A program made the position numbers and the translations under genes. From Komagataeibacter xylinus (GTDB lineage Bacteria; Pseudomonadota; Alphaproteobacteria; Acetobacterales; Acetobacteraceae), in contig NZ_JARWSK010000001.1 in assembly GCF_031081985.1 (NCBI RefSeq), positions 372,001 to 436,000 on the forward strand: DNA of 64,000 nt. Direction: 5' to 3'. Shown here in pieces: positions 63,180-64,000 of the stretch. Below the pieces are notes generated by a model. The model was not told the origin of the DNA. It worked only from the letters and a program-made list of their open reading frames with translations, and did not search any database. Numbering within the stretch: position 1 is the stretch's first letter; every line of letters begins with the position of its first letter.

Positions 63180-64000
63180 GGTTGCGTGGCCTGTGCGGTG
63201 GCGCGGGGTGGCAGGGGCGTGCCCTCGGCGGGGAGTACGCAGGCCGCCTGCTGCCCCGGCCCGATGCTGGCCAGGGCTGGCGGGGCAGGCAGGCAGGTGG
63301 CATGCACATGCGCGCAGCGCGGGCCGAAGGCGCAGCCTGCCGGGCGCTCCCGCGGCGTGGGCGGCAGGCCCGCAATGGCGGGCAGGCGGTGCGGGCGCGG
63401 GCCGTAAAGCGGGGGGATGGAGTCCAGCAGGGCTGCGGTATAGGGGTGGGCAGGCCGGGCGAACAGGGTGGCGGTCGGGCCGCTTTCCGCCATGCGGCCG
63501 GAATAGAGCACGAGCGTGCGCGCGCAGGTCTGGGCCACCACGCCCATATCGTGTGTGATGAGCAGCACGGAGGAGCCGTGGCTGTGGCGCAGGCCACGCA
63601 GCAGCTCAAGGATCTGGGCCTGCACGGTTACGTCAAGGGCGGTGGTTGGTTCATCGGCAATCAGCAATGTGGGGTTGCATGACAGCGCCATGGCAATCAT
63701 GGCACGCTGGCGCAACCCGCCGGAGAGCTGGTGCGGGTAACGCTGCGCCGTGCGGGCGGGGTCGGGCACGCCCATCTCGGCCAGCAGTTGCACCGTGCGT
63801 GCCCGCGCGGCCCGGCGCGAGAGGCGCTCATGTGCGCGGATCTGCTCATCAATCTGCCAGCCAATGGTATAGACCGGCGTGAACGCCGTCATGGGGTCCT
63901 GAAAGATCATGGCGATGTCACGCCCGCGCAAGGCCCGCAGGGCGCGCGGGGCCATGCCCACCAGTTCCTGCCCGCGAAAGCGCGCCGAGCCACGGACCTG
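63176..64000 (-). CDS. dipeptide-type ABC transporter ATPase, partial
   Basis: The C-terminal 274 residues of a DppD/OppD-type ATPase; the N-terminus lies beyond the right edge, as the frame stays open to base 64000. Present here: the Q-loop (AMIFQDPMTAFTPVYTIG), signature QLSGGLRQRAMIAMALSCNP, Walker B LLIADEPTTALDVTVQAQIL, H-loop LLITHDMGVVAQTC and the C-terminal extension with CAFGPRCAHVHATC. It pairs with the DppF-type gene directly downstream; the permease and binding-protein genes are probably outside the window. Confidence 0.92.
   Translation of the reverse strand, partial: QVRGSARFRGQELVGMAPRALRALRGRDIAMIFQDPMTAFTPVYTIGWQIDEQIRAHERLSRRAARARTVQLLAEMGVPDPARTAQRYPHQLSGGLRQRAMIAMALSCNPTLLIADEPTTALDVTVQAQILELLRGLRHSHGSSVLLITHDMGVVAQTCARTLVLYSGRMAESGPTATLFARPAHPYTAALLDSIPPLYGPRPHRLPAIAGLPPTPRERPAGCAFGPRCAHVHATCLPAPPALASIGPGQQAACVLPAEGTPLPPRATAQATQP

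Noticed and set aside
1-64000. tRNA, rRNA, intact insertion sequences or prophage
   Set aside because: I looked for T-loop words, transposase motifs and integrases and found none that could be supported by eye; small or diverged RNA genes could still be missed.

Overview
The window is 64 kb of high-GC DNA with many head-to-tail genes. It looks like an acetic acid bacterium (Acetobacteraceae, most like Komagataeibacter or Gluconacetobacter). The reasons are codon bias, an abundance of periplasmic redox and efflux genes, and a dispersed intergenic hairpin repeat of the GCCGCCTTTTT/AAAAAGGCGGC type that I associate with that group. The species is inferred, not proven. I found no rRNA, tRNA, CRISPR array or intact insertion sequence.

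Layout. 1-5.2 kb: small envelope and stress proteins (DUF3574, VOC, YfdX, a KGG-repeat protein, DUF4142). 5.4-18.0 kb: one tight operon, glgA-glgB-glgX-treZ-malQ-treY, for glycogen synthesis, remodelling and conversion to trehalose. Its six genes overlap or nearly touch, and immunity-like orphan genes lie on both sides. 18.9-20.6 kb: a Tat-exported flavoprotein of the D-amino-acid-oxidase family overlapping a cytochrome c gene. The flavoprotein carries the family's C-terminal FAD motif BEFORE its N-terminal Rossmann motif, so it is circularly permuted. 20.6-24 kb: small hypothetical genes and a glycosyltransferase-like gene. 24.2-33.7 kb: an MscS-type channel, MntH, a wrecked AT-rich YezG-like immunity gene, an RcnB-like protein, an acyl-CoA-dehydrogenase-like flavoprotein and a CorC/HlyC protein.

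33.8-40.3 kb: the peroxide defence unit oxyR<>ahpC-ahpF with a recognisable OxyR half site, then an aldehyde dehydrogenase and a GH144-like glycoside hydrolase. 40.5-45.4 kb: an EmrA-EmrB-outer-membrane-factor drug efflux operon with a divergent TetR gene. 45.4-48.7 kb: YceI, a LigB-type dioxygenase, a small secreted protein and a porin.

48.8-64 kb: a catabolic and uptake region. It holds an N-acyl-D-amino-acid deacylase-like amidohydrolase, a BASS transporter, a 2-hydroxyacid dehydrogenase with a FAH-family hydratase, a DUF3311/sodium-solute-symporter pair, a TonB-dependent receptor, a flavin monooxygenase, a LysR regulator divergent from two CMD/alkylhydroperoxidase-like proteins, and the ATPases of a dipeptide-type ABC transporter that runs off the right edge. 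The substrate of this region cannot be read from sequence alone.

The most novel item is the permuted, exported DAO-fold flavoprotein with its own cytochrome c. It could be a periplasmic dehydrogenase feeding the respiratory chain, which fits the oxidative lifestyle of acetic acid bacteria.
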